Origin: Fibrobacter sp. UWP2
GTDB taxonomy: Bacteria > Fibrobacterota > Fibrobacteria > Fibrobacterales > Fibrobacteraceae
Assembly (NCBI RefSeq): GCF_900141705.1
Contig: NZ_FQYM01000026.1
Coordinates: 1-37,969 of the forward strand
DNA length: 37,969 nucleotides
Direction of reading: 5' to 3'
Shown here: positions 1-8,314 of the stretch, one piece after another
Layout: the number at the start of each line of letters is the position of its first letter
Numbering within the stretch: position 1 is the stretch's first letter
The notes under the pieces: model-generated
What the model saw: only the letters and a program-made list of their open reading frames with translations
What the model was told of the DNA's origin: nothing
Database searches by the model: none
Translations under genes and position numbers: made by a program

Positions 1-95
1 TTGCTTGGTGTTTTTTTGCTGAACCAAATTTACAAGTTGGAGACCACCTTTTTCTTTTTGGTTGCAGAAATTTCAACTAACTTTGGGGCATCTTC
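1..95 (+). repeat. Left copy of a perfect 95-bp terminal inverted repeat
   Basis: The first 95 bases are the exact reverse complement of bases 37875-37969; the match stops at base 96. The repeat's inner edge falls within the stop codon of the VWA gene, which uses bases 94-96. Read outward the stretch has no complete gene. It may be the edge of a repeat that stopped an assembler, or a true inverted repeat flanking the locus. Confidence 0.9.
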
Positions 96-2208
96 AAAAA
101 TTTGTATTTCCGATTTTTTCTTCCCAAAAGGTAGAATTCAAAATTAGCCCAGATTTAGATAAAAAATTAACCGGTCTTTCAGAGGATTCTCCATCATAAG
201 AGCCATATACTTTTACTAGCCTTGCTTTCAAAGGAACAACAAATTCAGACGATTCTTCATGAGGATGCATTGATAAAGATTTCAGTTGTTCATTCCCCGG
301 GAAAGACCCCAACAAAGCCGCCACAGCATCAACAACCTTTAATTTAATACCCTGTTCTTTTTCGTAATAGACCCCACCCGTTTCCACAGCCATATCAGAA
401 AGTACATTTAGATCAGCATCATCACCGTAAGCAAACGAGTATATTGAAATATTTTTTGAACGATAGAGCTGAGTAACATCATCTAAAGTTTTTTCTCCCC
501 CATTATTCAATCCATCTGAAACAACATACATTAGTTTAAGACTAGCCGGATTATCAATAGCAAAATCATTTATTACCTTGTAAAGAGCATCATATAAAAC
601 AGTCTTACCCGCCGGAACAATAGAATTAATTTTATCGGTTATTTCGCGAATTGAAGGATTCCCTTTCTTTTCATACACTTTAATAAGTTTTTCGTTAAAG
701 GCATAAATGGTTATGGATATATTGGACACATCGTATTCCGCATCTAGGCTCAAAAAACTCTGTGCAATAAATTTCGCAGCCAACTTGGCTTCATCCATTT
801 TCCCATTTACATTCATGCTCCCTGAGCAATCAAGCAAGATAACCATTTCCACACTAGTTTTATCAACCCATTGAATGTTCAGATATTTTCGAGTTTCTTT
901 GCGATATTCTTGAGGAGACCTGCCAGCAAGTTCTACCTTCATATATGGCAATACATATGTTTTAGCAACTTCGCATGTGTCATTACGAACCCATGATGCA
1001 TATCCATCAAGAACCTTTCCGTTATCAGGATTATAATTCATTAAAAAAGATTTTGCAATAAAAACATCCGATTCTGTAGGTTTCTTTTTATTTAAGGATT
1101 TATACCATCGTCTATAATTCTCTCCCGGATCAGCCCCATATACAAAATCATACTGAGGATCTCTAGTCAAAAGGTCCCATGCCGATGACAGTCCTTTAGA
1201 ATCTTCGCAGCACATCGCCATCGGTGAATATGGATTAATATTAAATGAAGTACTCAAATTAGCCCACTGCCATTGAATATTATCATCACCGCAAGCTTTC
1301 GATGCGGCAACGTCATATTGATAATACATCAAAGAATGAGCGACAGAAACCCTATTTATTCCAGGCAAATCCATTCCCCATGGGAAAACGCCTTCATCCC
1401 TAATATCGATACGACGGCCACTTGCATCTTTCAAATTAAACGAGTAAATACCAAAATCCAACTGAGATGCATTTACCTGATCAATCATGGCAAAATCATT
1501 CACCATAAGCCCTGTTCCCCCAAGAGCCGTACTACTCAACCCCTGTGGGATACGGCCCACAACACCATTATTTCCTTTTATCGGGACAAATACTACTGGT
1601 GTTCCCTGCGAAAAAACAGACATATGTTTTTTGAAATAGAGCGGATAATTTAATAAATTTCCTTTATCTTTGATTGTAATCCAATCCGTAACTGGATCAG
1701 CCGTTATTTCTAAAGGGAACGCATAATTCGTTGGCTCCAAAAGAGTCTTTGCATAATCATCATCAATAGCATACCGATAATGCATTGTTTCATGAGTCAA
1801 CGTTATTCCAAAATCCAAACGACTCTGATCATCCGCAATACTCTTACCTGCGCCCCAATCATCTGAAACCCCTATTCCATCCGTTCCAGCTCCAGGCCAA
1901 ACATTTGTTATTTTCCATTTAATATCCGTACTAGAACAAAATCTATTTTCTGGATAGATAATAATATTTCCGATAAAATTAGCACCATTGGTCGCTTCAT
2001 ATAAACCATCTGCATAATAGCCAAGAATATCCTCGTATATATCCTTTTCAGCCTCTGTGGGATTCTTTTCCATGCATATGGTCAAATCATGAACTTCTTC
2101 AGACGGAGAACCATCAGCATCATACGCAGTCACTCTTACCCTTGAAAAAGGAGAATTCAAAGCATAAACCGCAGATGAAAATAGGAAAAGAAGAAGTAAT
2201 TTTTTCAT
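94..2208 (-). CDS. Secreted CLCA-like protein: HExxH metalloprotease motif plus VWA domain
   Basis: Predicted exported protein of 704 residues. The chosen ATG at 2208 begins a clean signal peptide (MKKLLLLFLFSSAVYA); the nine upstream in-frame codons would spoil it. At residues 139-152 the segment HETMHYRYAIDDDY carries a zinc-type HExxH followed by acidic residues and Tyr. This is the same layout as the HExxH...DEY segment of CLCA family proteins, which also place a VWA domain downstream. The VWA domain runs from about residue 455 to 640, with MIDAS motif DCSGS starting at residue 460, a downstream Thr (KTVLYDAL) and Asp (VVSDGLNNGG). A role as a self-processing or cell-surface protease/adhesion protein is inference. 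The gene is AT-rich compared with the next operon and sits alone, divergent from a small exported protein. It lies next to the contig-end repeat. Confidence 0.8.
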   Translation of the reverse strand: MKKLLLLFLFSSAVYALNSPFSRVRVTAYDADGSPSEEVHDLTICMEKNPTEAEKDIYEDILGYYADGLYEATNGANFIGNIIIYPENRFCSSTDIKWKITNVWPGAGTDGIGVSDDWGAGKSIADDQSRLDFGITLTHETMHYRYAIDDDYAKTLLEPTNYAFPLEITADPVTDWITIKDKGNLLNYPLYFKKHMSVFSQGTPVVFVPIKGNNGVVGRIPQGLSSTALGGTGLMVNDFAMIDQVNASQLDFGIYSFNLKDASGRRIDIRDEGVFPWGMDLPGINRVSVAHSLMYYQYDVAASKACGDDNIQWQWANLSTSFNINPYSPMAMCCEDSKGLSSAWDLLTRDPQYDFVYGADPGENYRRWYKSLNKKKPTESDVFIAKSFLMNYNPDNGKVLDGYASWVRNDTCEVAKTYVLPYMKVELAGRSPQEYRKETRKYLNIQWVDKTSVEMVILLDCSGSMNVNGKMDEAKLAAKFIAQSFLSLDAEYDVSNISITIYAFNEKLIKVYEKKGNPSIREITDKINSIVPAGKTVLYDALYKVINDFAIDNPASLKLMYVVSDGLNNGGEKTLDDVTQLYRSKNISIYSFAYGDDADLNVLSDMAVETGGVYYEKEQGIKLKVVDAVAALLGSFPGNEQLKSLSMHPHEESSEFVVPLKARLVKVYGSYDGESSERPVNFLSKSGLILNSTFWEEKIGNTNF

Positions 2209-2215
2209 ACAAAGT

Positions 2216-2221
2216 ATTATA
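2216..2221 (-). promoter_or_regulatory. TATAAT-like -10 element upstream of the VWA gene
   Basis: On the minus strand a perfect TATAAT lies 7 nt upstream of the ATG at 2208, so a transcript from it would have almost no leader. No good -35 hexamer is seen 16-18 nt further upstream, and no Shine-Dalgarno sequence stands next to the start. This is a motif match only. Confidence 0.25.
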
Positions 2222-2246
2222 ATCAAACTCCCCATAGAACGCTATC

Positions 2247-2269
2247 TTTGTAAAACAAAGTTTTACAAA
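2247..2269. promoter_or_regulatory. Perfect 10-bp palindrome between divergent genes
   Basis: The arms TTTGTAAAAC (2247-2256) and GTTTTACAAA (2260-2269) are exact inverted copies separated by AAA. The element lies in the 102-bp divergent interval between the VWA gene and the small exported gene, next to a T9 tract at 2287-2295. Its place between two outward-facing starts fits an operator for a dimeric regulator better than a terminator, because no transcript is expected to end here. The binding protein is unknown. Confidence 0.4.
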
Positions 2270-2310
2270 CAACCGATTGCTACCTCTTTTTTTTTACATA
2301 TATTGATTAT

Positions 2311-2982
2311 ATGCGCAGTGCAGTAATGTACATCCTTTTGTTCGCATGCTCCATTTTTGCCGCAGGCCCCAACGATGATTATCCAGAATCCGGAGACTGT
2401 TTCAACATAATCAGCGTGCTTGATGATTTCAACATCATCAGTGTTAAAGGCATGCAGCTGCGGAAAAATTTGGCTGATAGCACCATTATTGGTCTTCATC
2501 AGACCGCTTCCTTTTCTGGAATTGTTGATTCCGTAGTTGACACCGCATACATTGAATACATAACCTCCAATGGAAAGATTTCTTCCGAAAAAGGATTGTT
2601 CTATATAGGTGCAGACTCAACCGAAAAATATTCCAAACGAATTACTCTACAGAGATTTGAAAAACACGGCAATGCAGAATCTTCTATGGACAAAATTCTG
2701 GATTCTTCCTGGATTTTTGTTCCCCATGAAATTGATGTAAATATTGGAGATTCAATTTACATCAAAGATTATTCAGCCATGTTCACATCCATTTGGAAGA
2801 ATGGCGAGAATTGCACTCTCCAACATTGGGCAAACTTAAAAGGGGAATTTTTTGTTACACATGGAAATTTTTTAGGTTTGCAAAATCCAAACATTTCCAT
2901 AAAACAAACCCGTAAAATGCATAACAGGGATGCAAAAGGAAAAAAATCCCTTAATTGCAATACACGTAAAGCGCGCTTCTAG
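2311..2982 (+). CDS. Small exported protein of unknown function
   Basis: I do not recognise a family. The 223-residue product begins with a short basic and hydrophobic segment (MRSAVMYILLFACSIFAAG) that fits a signal peptide. A Cys at residue 13 makes a weak lipoprotein signal possible, but Phe in the lipobox argues against it. The segment FNIISV occurs twice about ten residues apart near the mature N-terminus, encoded by similar but not identical DNA, which suggests a small internal duplication. The body is acidic and mixed in character. The last 25 residues are strongly basic. A second in-frame ATG at 2326 is an alternative start. The gene is AT-rich, like the divergent VWA gene. It ends just before a sharp change to GC-rich DNA at about 2985-3000. 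It may be regulated together with the VWA gene through the shared palindrome. Confidence 0.6.
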   Translation: MRSAVMYILLFACSIFAAGPNDDYPESGDCFNIISVLDDFNIISVKGMQLRKNLADSTIIGLHQTASFSGIVDSVVDTAYIEYITSNGKISSEKGLFYIGADSTEKYSKRITLQRFEKHGNAESSMDKILDSSWIFVPHEIDVNIGDSIYIKDYSAMFTSIWKNGENCTLQHWANLKGEFFVTHGNFLGLQNPNISIKQTRKMHNRDAKGKKSLNCNTRKARF

Positions 2983-3000
2983 CAACCCAACCCAGCCGAC

Positions 3001-4062
3001 CTATTTCCCTTTCAGGTGATTCTTGCGCATGAACGCGAGCGCATGGCTGCGGCGACGGGCCGTCTCTTGAAGGTTCACCGACTCGTCAAACTCGTCCACA
3101 ATCTCGCGGCCGAGAATCTCCTCGAGCACATCCTCGAGGCTCACGATGCCCGCGATGGAACCGAACTCGTCCACCAGGCCCACCATGTGACCGCGCTGTT
3201 TTAAAAAACGGAGCAACAGCTTGTCGAGGGTCACGCTGTCGGGAATCAGCTGGAGCGGCCGCATAAGCTGGCGGAGCTTTACATCGCGCTTGCCCTCGGC
3301 CAACAGGTTGTAGGCGTCACGACGCAGGACAATGCCTATCCAGTCGTCCTTTTTGCCACCATATAGTGGTATACGGGAGAACGGCCAGTTACCGCGTTCG
3401 TCCAAGCTCTCGCCAAGGCTCTTGTCGGCGGGGAGGCTGAACACCACCTGGCGCGGGGTCATGACCTTGCGCGCGGGGATGGACTTGAGGGAGAGAATGT
3501 TCTTGATGACTGACGCCTGCTGACGGTCGATAACGTCTTCGCGGAGCCCGAGACTCACCAGGCTGTGGATGTCCTCGACGCTCACGTCCTTTTTTTCTTC
3601 GTCCTCGTGCGTCCAGTGCTTGGTAAGCGTGAGGCAGAGCCAGATGATGCCCGTCCACGAGAGTGCCTTGGTAATGTAGTAGAAAGGCACGGCGACCAAC
3701 GGGGCCATGGTCTTCGCCTGCTTGACGCCCAATGTTTTGGGGGTGATTTCGCCGAACAGCAAAATGAGGATGGTCAGCACTATGGGGAGCGCCATCGCCC
3801 CCGCAGGGGAAAGCCGCTTTACGGCAAGGGCCGTGGCGAGGGACGCGCCCACCGTGTTTGCCACCGTGTTCACCACGAGCACCGAGGCGATGTAGCGGTC
3901 GATATTCTTTTTCACGTGGGTCATGTACCGGGCGGTAAACTTTTTGTTCTTTTGCAAAAACTCCACCGTCGCGGGAGGCACGCTGTAAAAGGACGCCTCC
4001 GTCACGGAGCAGAACGCCGAAATGGCGAGGCAGCCCAAAACAGTCAATACAATCGCAAACAT
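3001..4062 (-). CDS. CNNM/CorC-type membrane protein (DUF21 plus CBS pair)
   Basis: This is a 353-residue inner-membrane protein of the CNNM/HlyC-CorC family, whose members have been linked to Mg2+ or Co2+ transport. The N-terminal DUF21 transmembrane domain spans about residues 1-150 with several hydrophobic segments. It carries the conserved TEASF segment near residue 21 and GEITPK at residues 104-109. Two CBS repeats follow at about 196-330, with FSRIPLY and GIVSLEDVLEEILG motifs. The chain ends soon after the CBS pair, so the C-terminal CorC_HlyC domain of longer homologues is missing. The ATG overlaps the stop codon of the upstream sppA-like gene by one base (TAATG), which indicates translational coupling in a two-gene operon. 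The GC-rich composition suggests core genome. Confidence 0.88.
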   Translation of the reverse strand: MFAIVLTVLGCLAISAFCSVTEASFYSVPPATVEFLQKNKKFTARYMTHVKKNIDRYIASVLVVNTVANTVGASLATALAVKRLSPAGAMALPIVLTILILLFGEITPKTLGVKQAKTMAPLVAVPFYYITKALSWTGIIWLCLTLTKHWTHEDEEKKDVSVEDIHSLVSLGLREDVIDRQQASVIKNILSLKSIPARKVMTPRQVVFSLPADKSLGESLDERGNWPFSRIPLYGGKKDDWIGIVLRRDAYNLLAEGKRDVKLRQLMRPLQLIPDSVTLDKLLLRFLKQRGHMVGLVDEFGSIAGIVSLEDVLEEILGREIVDEFDESVNLQETARRRSHALAFMRKNHLKGK

Positions 4063-6356
4063 TATTCCATCCCAACCAAGGAGGGTTCAATCGCCCAGAA
4101 CTTGGTTTGTTCAAAATCAACAAAATAATCAAGTATGGCGGACGGGTTCTTCACCAAAAAATCGCTATCGGTGTTGAGTTGCACCAGTTCCACGTCGGTA
4201 GACTCGCCTATCTCGGCCAGCTTTTTCGCCATAGCGATGGCGTCGTCCATGCCGCCCAACGACTGCACCAGCCCGGCATCAAAAGCCTTGTGGCCAATCA
4301 TCACGCGACCGCCGCCATAAGCGGTATCGACCGTCGCCTGCGGGATTCCCGTCGCCTTGGAGACTATGCCCGTAAAGCGGTTGTAGAAGTCGTCCATGTA
4401 GTCTTGCAGGGCCGCCTTTTCTTCATCGGTCCAGGGTCGGGCAAAGGTTTCCGCATCGGCGTGGTCATGCGTTTTTACAGGCTCGGCACGGAGTCCCACC
4501 TTTTGCATGAGCCCGCTCAGGTCGACCTTGCCGCCATAAATGCCGATGCTCCCCACAATAGAATAGCTCTCAGCCATAATGTGGTCGGCTCCGCAAGCAA
4601 TGTAGTAGGCGCCCGAAGCGCCCATGCTGCCGATGCTCGCCACCACAGGGATTCCTTGTTCACTCACGTGCCGCAAGGCGTGCCAAATCTTATCAGAGGC
4701 GATGGCGCTCCCGCCTGGCGAAGATATGCGCACCACCAACGCCTGCGCACGCGTACCCGGAAGCCTGCGCAAATCCTCGGTCACGGCACGTTCCATACGC
4801 GAGTCAATAGAGCCGTCGATATTCAGTAGGGCAATCTCGGCACGGTGCGCCCAGCTCTCGTCGAACATGCGACGGTCCATGGGCGCCCAGGTCTTGAAAT
4901 GCGCCTGGGGAACATCCAAATCAAAGAAAGTCTTGAGAGCATAGGAGGGCACCTGGTCCAGGTAGAGCATGGTGTCGACGAGTCCCGCGTTCTTGGCGTA
5001 CTTCGCCGTGACCATCGGGATTTTTGCGAGGGAGTCCAGCTGGGCTACCCGCTCCTCGAGGCCCTGGGCTGTACCGCGACGGCCATACGAGACCATGGTA
5101 TTCAACGCCTTCCACAAATCCTTGTAGAGGGTTTCCCTGTTCTCGCGGGCTTCCACCGACATGGAGTCGGCTACGTAGGGTTCCACCGCCGACTTGTAGG
5201 CGCCATGACGCAAGAACTCCACCTTGACGCCAAGCTTGTCAAAGAGCCCCTTGTAAAAAGTGACGTTCCCGCCCAGGCCGCGCCAGGCAAAGTGCGCCGA
5301 AGGTTCCACCACAATGCGGTCGGCCGAGGAGGCCGCCAACAAAACGGAAGGACGTACGTCGTCGAGGTAAGCGACCACCTTGCCACCGCGAGCGCGGTGA
5401 CGCATGACCAGGCGGTTGATTTCGCCCGAAATGCCGACGTTCCCCTTGTAGCCCGAAAAATCGAGAACCACAAGCCCGCAAGAGCGGTCATGCAGCATAT
5501 GGTCAAAGAGATTGCGGACCTTCAAAATTCCAATGGAGCTCTTTTGGAAGAACATGAATTCTTCCTCCACCTCGGACACTTCCATGTTCAAGGGGACACG
5601 AATGATTTTTGCAGACCAGGCCGCATCGGGGTTACGCGAACGGTGGAATCCCCAGGCGCCGCGCTTGGGCAGGTAATCGTCGTAAACGGTAGTGGCGACA
5701 TCGTTGTAGCCGCCAATCGACGCCGAAAGCGTGAGCGTGTACTCGTCGTCGTCGCCATAAACAGGCATCTTGAATCCAAAGCGGTAGCCGTACAGTTCCA
5801 GTTCAAAGAGAAGGCGGTGTTCTTCCCAGTCCTCGAGGTCATAGCTTACACCAAAGTTACGACCCAAACGCACCGTGGCACCAATATTTTGCACGCGGTC
5901 CATGGACTCGGGGCCCAAATACAGCAGGTTGTCGCAGGAATAGCCCAGCGAAAGGTTCCGGAACGGGCGGATCATGAGGCCCAAGCCGTAGCTCCACTCC
6001 GTGCCCTTAAAGCCGGCACTGCGGAGCGCCGTAACGCGGCTCCCGTAAAAAACATAGCGGTTCAGCAAGTCCGTGGCGTGCGTGATGCTCCAGCGGGTCT
6101 CGTCGTACTGTTCGTCATCAAAACGGTAATCAAAACCCACGCCCCAATGGCCAAGGTTCCCGCCCGCGCGAAACATGGAGATTCCGTCGTCGTACTGGTA
6201 ATCGGTAAGGGCGCCCCACGAATCAAAGGCGGTGAGCCCGGCCGGGTTTCCAAAAACGCCATGCCCCCCTTCCAGCGAAACAAAGCGGGATTCGCCTGGA
6301 AGGTACGCCTGGGCGGCGGCCGCAAGGGCAAATAAAGTTGCTAAAATCTTTTTCAT
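4062..6356 (-). CDS. sppA: SppA-type signal peptide peptidase with N-terminal beta-rich domain
   Basis: A 764-residue protein. The ATG at 6356 starts a clear signal peptide ([17 protein letters not shown]). The C-terminal ~500 residues form the tandem S49 peptidase arrangement of long SppA. The general-base Lys is K388 in [10 protein letters not shown] and the nucleophile Ser is S581 in MGASGAYY, close to the spacing of E. coli SppA (about 200 residues). Known SppA cleaves leftover signal peptides in the membrane. The odd part is residues 20-240, which are rich in alternating aromatic and glycine strands (for example [16 protein letters not shown]). They resemble an outer-membrane beta-barrel or PorV-like domain rather than any part of SppA. 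If real, this would place the peptidase at or across the outer membrane and change its substrate. It is followed directly by the CNNM gene. Confidence 0.85.
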   Translation of the reverse strand: MKKILATLFALAAAAQAYLPGESRFVSLEGGHGVFGNPAGLTAFDSWGALTDYQYDDGISMFRAGGNLGHWGVGFDYRFDDEQYDETRWSITHATDLLNRYVFYGSRVTALRSAGFKGTEWSYGLGLMIRPFRNLSLGYSCDNLLYLGPESMDRVQNIGATVRLGRNFGVSYDLEDWEEHRLLFELELYGYRFGFKMPVYGDDDEYTLTLSASIGGYNDVATTVYDDYLPKRGAWGFHRSRNPDAAWSAKIIRVPLNMEVSEVEEEFMFFQKSSIGILKVRNLFDHMLHDRSCGLVVLDFSGYKGNVGISGEINRLVMRHRARGGKVVAYLDDVRPSVLLAASSADRIVVEPSAHFAWRGLGGNVTFYKGLFDKLGVKVEFLRHGAYKSAVEPYVADSMSVEARENRETLYKDLWKALNTMVSYGRRGTAQGLEERVAQLDSLAKIPMVTAKYAKNAGLVDTMLYLDQVPSYALKTFFDLDVPQAHFKTWAPMDRRMFDESWAHRAEIALLNIDGSIDSRMERAVTEDLRRLPGTRAQALVVRISSPGGSAIASDKIWHALRHVSEQGIPVVASIGSMGASGAYYIACGADHIMAESYSIVGSIGIYGGKVDLSGLMQKVGLRAEPVKTHDHADAETFARPWTDEEKAALQDYMDDFYNRFTGIVSKATGIPQATVDTAYGGGRVMIGHKAFDAGLVQSLGGMDDAIAMAKKLAEIGESTDVELVQLNTDSDFLVKNPSAILDYFVDFEQTKFWAIEPSLVGME

Positions 6357-6376
6357 CGTAAACATATTAGAAAAAA

Positions 6377-6382
6377 ATTATA
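6377..6382 (-). promoter_or_regulatory. TATAAT-like -10 element upstream of the sppA-like gene
   Basis: A minus-strand TATAAT lies 20 nt upstream of the ATG at 6356, within the 54-bp divergent gap between the sppA-like gene and the first glycosyltransferase. A convincing -35 hexamer is not visible. Motif only. Confidence 0.25.
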
Positions 6383-6410
6383 TTTGACTGAACTGCACTT
6401 GGCGAAAAAC

Positions 6411-7400
6411 ATGAACAAAGCTCTGACAATTATCATCCCCACCTACAATATGGAAAAATACTTGGACAAGTGTTTGCGCTCTCTCGTTATCGAAAAGAGC
6501 GACACCCTTGCCCTGTTGGAAGTCCTGGTGGTCATTGACGGCGCTACGGACAAGTCCCTCGAAATAGCCAACCAATACCAGGAAACCCATCCCGAGACCT
6601 TCCGCGTAATAGAGAAGCCCAATGGGAACTACGGTTCCTGCATCAATCGCGGTCTCAAGGAAGCTACCGGCAAGTACATCAAGATTTTGGACGCCGACGA
6701 CTACGCCGTTACCGAGAATCTCGAAAAGCTGGTGCTCTTTTTAAGCCAAAGCGACGTAGACCTGGTCATCACCAACTTTCAAAAAGTCAACGAGCGCGGT
6801 GAAATTTTTGAATCGTCAAAATTCTATGCGCAGCCCGATACGGAGCTCAATTTTTCGGCAATCGACCCCAAGAAGACCATGGAAATGCACATGGTCACCT
6901 ACAAAACCGAAAACCTGCGGGCGTTGGGGTACACCCAGACCGAAAAAATATCGTACACCGACCAAGAATGGATTTTTATGCCCATGGTCACGGTCCAAAA
7001 ATTCTACTACCTCGACATTACCGTGTACAACTACCTGTGGGGTCGAGAAGGCCAAACAATGGATGCCGCGGTCTACCTCAAATCGCAAACGCAGCTAATG
7101 ATAGTGTGCCTTGCCATGATCCGCGAATACAAGAACTGCGAAACAGACTTTACCCACAAGGCCTACCTCACGGAGCGCCTGTACAAAAACTTAAAACGCA
7201 TTTACCGAACGGCACTCGTCGACAACCCCGACGTGGACCTGCAACCGCTCATCGCTTTTGACGGCCTATTAAAAAGGCAGAGCCGCGACGCCTATAAGCT
7301 CGTAAGCCGCTGCAAGCTCCGCGGTCGCTACCCCTACATTTGGGTATGGCGCTTGCTCAAATACAAACGCACCCCCTCCCTGATCAAGTATTTTTTATGA
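6411..7400 (+). CDS. GT2 family glycosyltransferase
   Basis: A 329-residue cytoplasmic inverting glycosyltransferase of GT-A fold. It is the first gene of the plus-strand polysaccharide cluster. The N-terminal nucleotide-binding segment TIIIPTYNMEKYL is followed by DGATD and then by the metal-binding DAD motif in ILDADDYAV. I chose the ATG at 6411 over an upstream TTG because it gives the usual GT2 N-terminus. The acceptor and donor sugars cannot be told from sequence. The stop overlaps the next gene's start as ATGA, so the GT and the LicD protein are translationally coupled and probably act on the same repeat unit. Confidence 0.88.
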   Translation: MNKALTIIIPTYNMEKYLDKCLRSLVIEKSDTLALLEVLVVIDGATDKSLEIANQYQETHPETFRVIEKPNGNYGSCINRGLKEATGKYIKILDADDYAVTENLEKLVLFLSQSDVDLVITNFQKVNERGEIFESSKFYAQPDTELNFSAIDPKKTMEMHMVTYKTENLRALGYTQTEKISYTDQEWIFMPMVTVQKFYYLDITVYNYLWGREGQTMDAAVYLKSQTQLMIVCLAMIREYKNCETDFTHKAYLTERLYKNLKRIYRTALVDNPDVDLQPLIAFDGLLKRQSRDAYKLVSRCKLRGRYPYIWVWRLLKYKRTPSLIKYFL

Positions 7401-8305
7401 ACCTGGAACAAGAGACTCGCAACGGCTACACCGTCACCGCCCAAATGAAAAAAGTCTGGACGGTTCAAATGGACATGGTGAAAAAGCTGATTGACGTGTG
7501 CCAGCGCCACCAGTTGGGCATCTGGGCCGCCAGCGGAACGCTCCTCGGGTGCGTACGCGAGCACGGATTCATCCCGTGGGACGACGACATCGACATGGTC
7601 ATGTTCCGCGACGACTACGACAAACTCCTGGCCATTGCCGACCAGGAATTCAAGCACCCGTATTTTTTGCAGTCCGCCTACTCCGAGAAGGCGCCCTACC
7701 CCAGGGAACACGCCCAGCTCCGCATGGCAGGCACGACGGCAATCATCCCCTACGACATTTTTGCCGACTTTAACCAGGGAATCTTCATCGACATCTTTGT
7801 GCAGGACGGCGTTCCCGACGACGAGAACGAGCTCCTGGCAAAACTCGAAAAAATCAACAAGCTCAAGTTCTACCTGCAAAAAAAGACATTCGGGTACAAA
7901 CTCCGCACGGGCGTCCCCTCCACATGGATCAAGTGGGCAAAGCTCAAATGGCATTTCTTGTTCCACTCCTTCATCGACACGTACCGCGCCCTCGAAGAGG
8001 AACTCCGCAAGCACCCCGCGAGCCAATGCAAGTACGTCTCGAAGGTGGGACTCTTTAGCAACATGAAGTACCTCACCAACAAAAAACTTGAGAGGGAATG
8101 GTACAACAAGACGGTCTATTTGCCCTTTGAAGACATGCAGATGCCCGTACCAGCCGACTACGACAAGGTGCTCACCGCCCTTTACGGCGACTACATGAAA
8201 CCCGCCCAGGCACCCACTTGCCACGGCGGATTTGCCGCACTCGACACCAATAAACCGTACCAGGAATACCTGCCGCGTTTAAGGGCGCAGGCGAAAAAAA
8301 AGTAA
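7397..8305 (+). CDS. LicD family phosphotransferase (first of three)
   Basis: This 302-residue protein has the LicD/FKTN nucleotidyltransferase-fold signature: GTLLGCVREHGFIPWDDDID at residues 47-66 with the metal-binding DDDID. Known LicD proteins transfer phosphocholine, or a related phospho-alcohol, from a CDP-activated donor to a sugar of a surface glycan. The start is the ATG at 7397 in an ATGA overlap with the GT2 gene; a longer upstream reading is not needed. Which CDP donor it uses is not known. The two candidate activation systems are encoded at 10874 and 18220. A Wzx flippase follows 9 nt downstream. Confidence 0.88.
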   Translation: MNLEQETRNGYTVTAQMKKVWTVQMDMVKKLIDVCQRHQLGIWAASGTLLGCVREHGFIPWDDDIDMVMFRDDYDKLLAIADQEFKHPYFLQSAYSEKAPYPREHAQLRMAGTTAIIPYDIFADFNQGIFIDIFVQDGVPDDENELLAKLEKINKLKFYLQKKTFGYKLRTGVPSTWIKWAKLKWHFLFHSFIDTYRALEEELRKHPASQCKYVSKVGLFSNMKYLTNKKLEREWYNKTVYLPFEDMQMPVPADYDKVLTALYGDYMKPAQAPTCHGGFAALDTNKPYQEYLPRLRAQAKKK

Positions 8306-8314
8306 TATTGCACT

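Noticed and set aside
2926-2952. Inverted AGGGAT/ATCCCT as terminator of the small exported gene
   Set aside because: Six-bp stem with a 14-nt loop inside the coding end and no T tract.
4845-6335. 496-codon open frame antisense to the sppA-like gene
   Set aside because: Shadow of the real gene; low-complexity residue mix, no family motif.
7334-8224. 296-codon minus-strand frame opposite the first licD gene
   Set aside because: Mirror of a gene with clear LicD motifs; no motif or start signal of its own.
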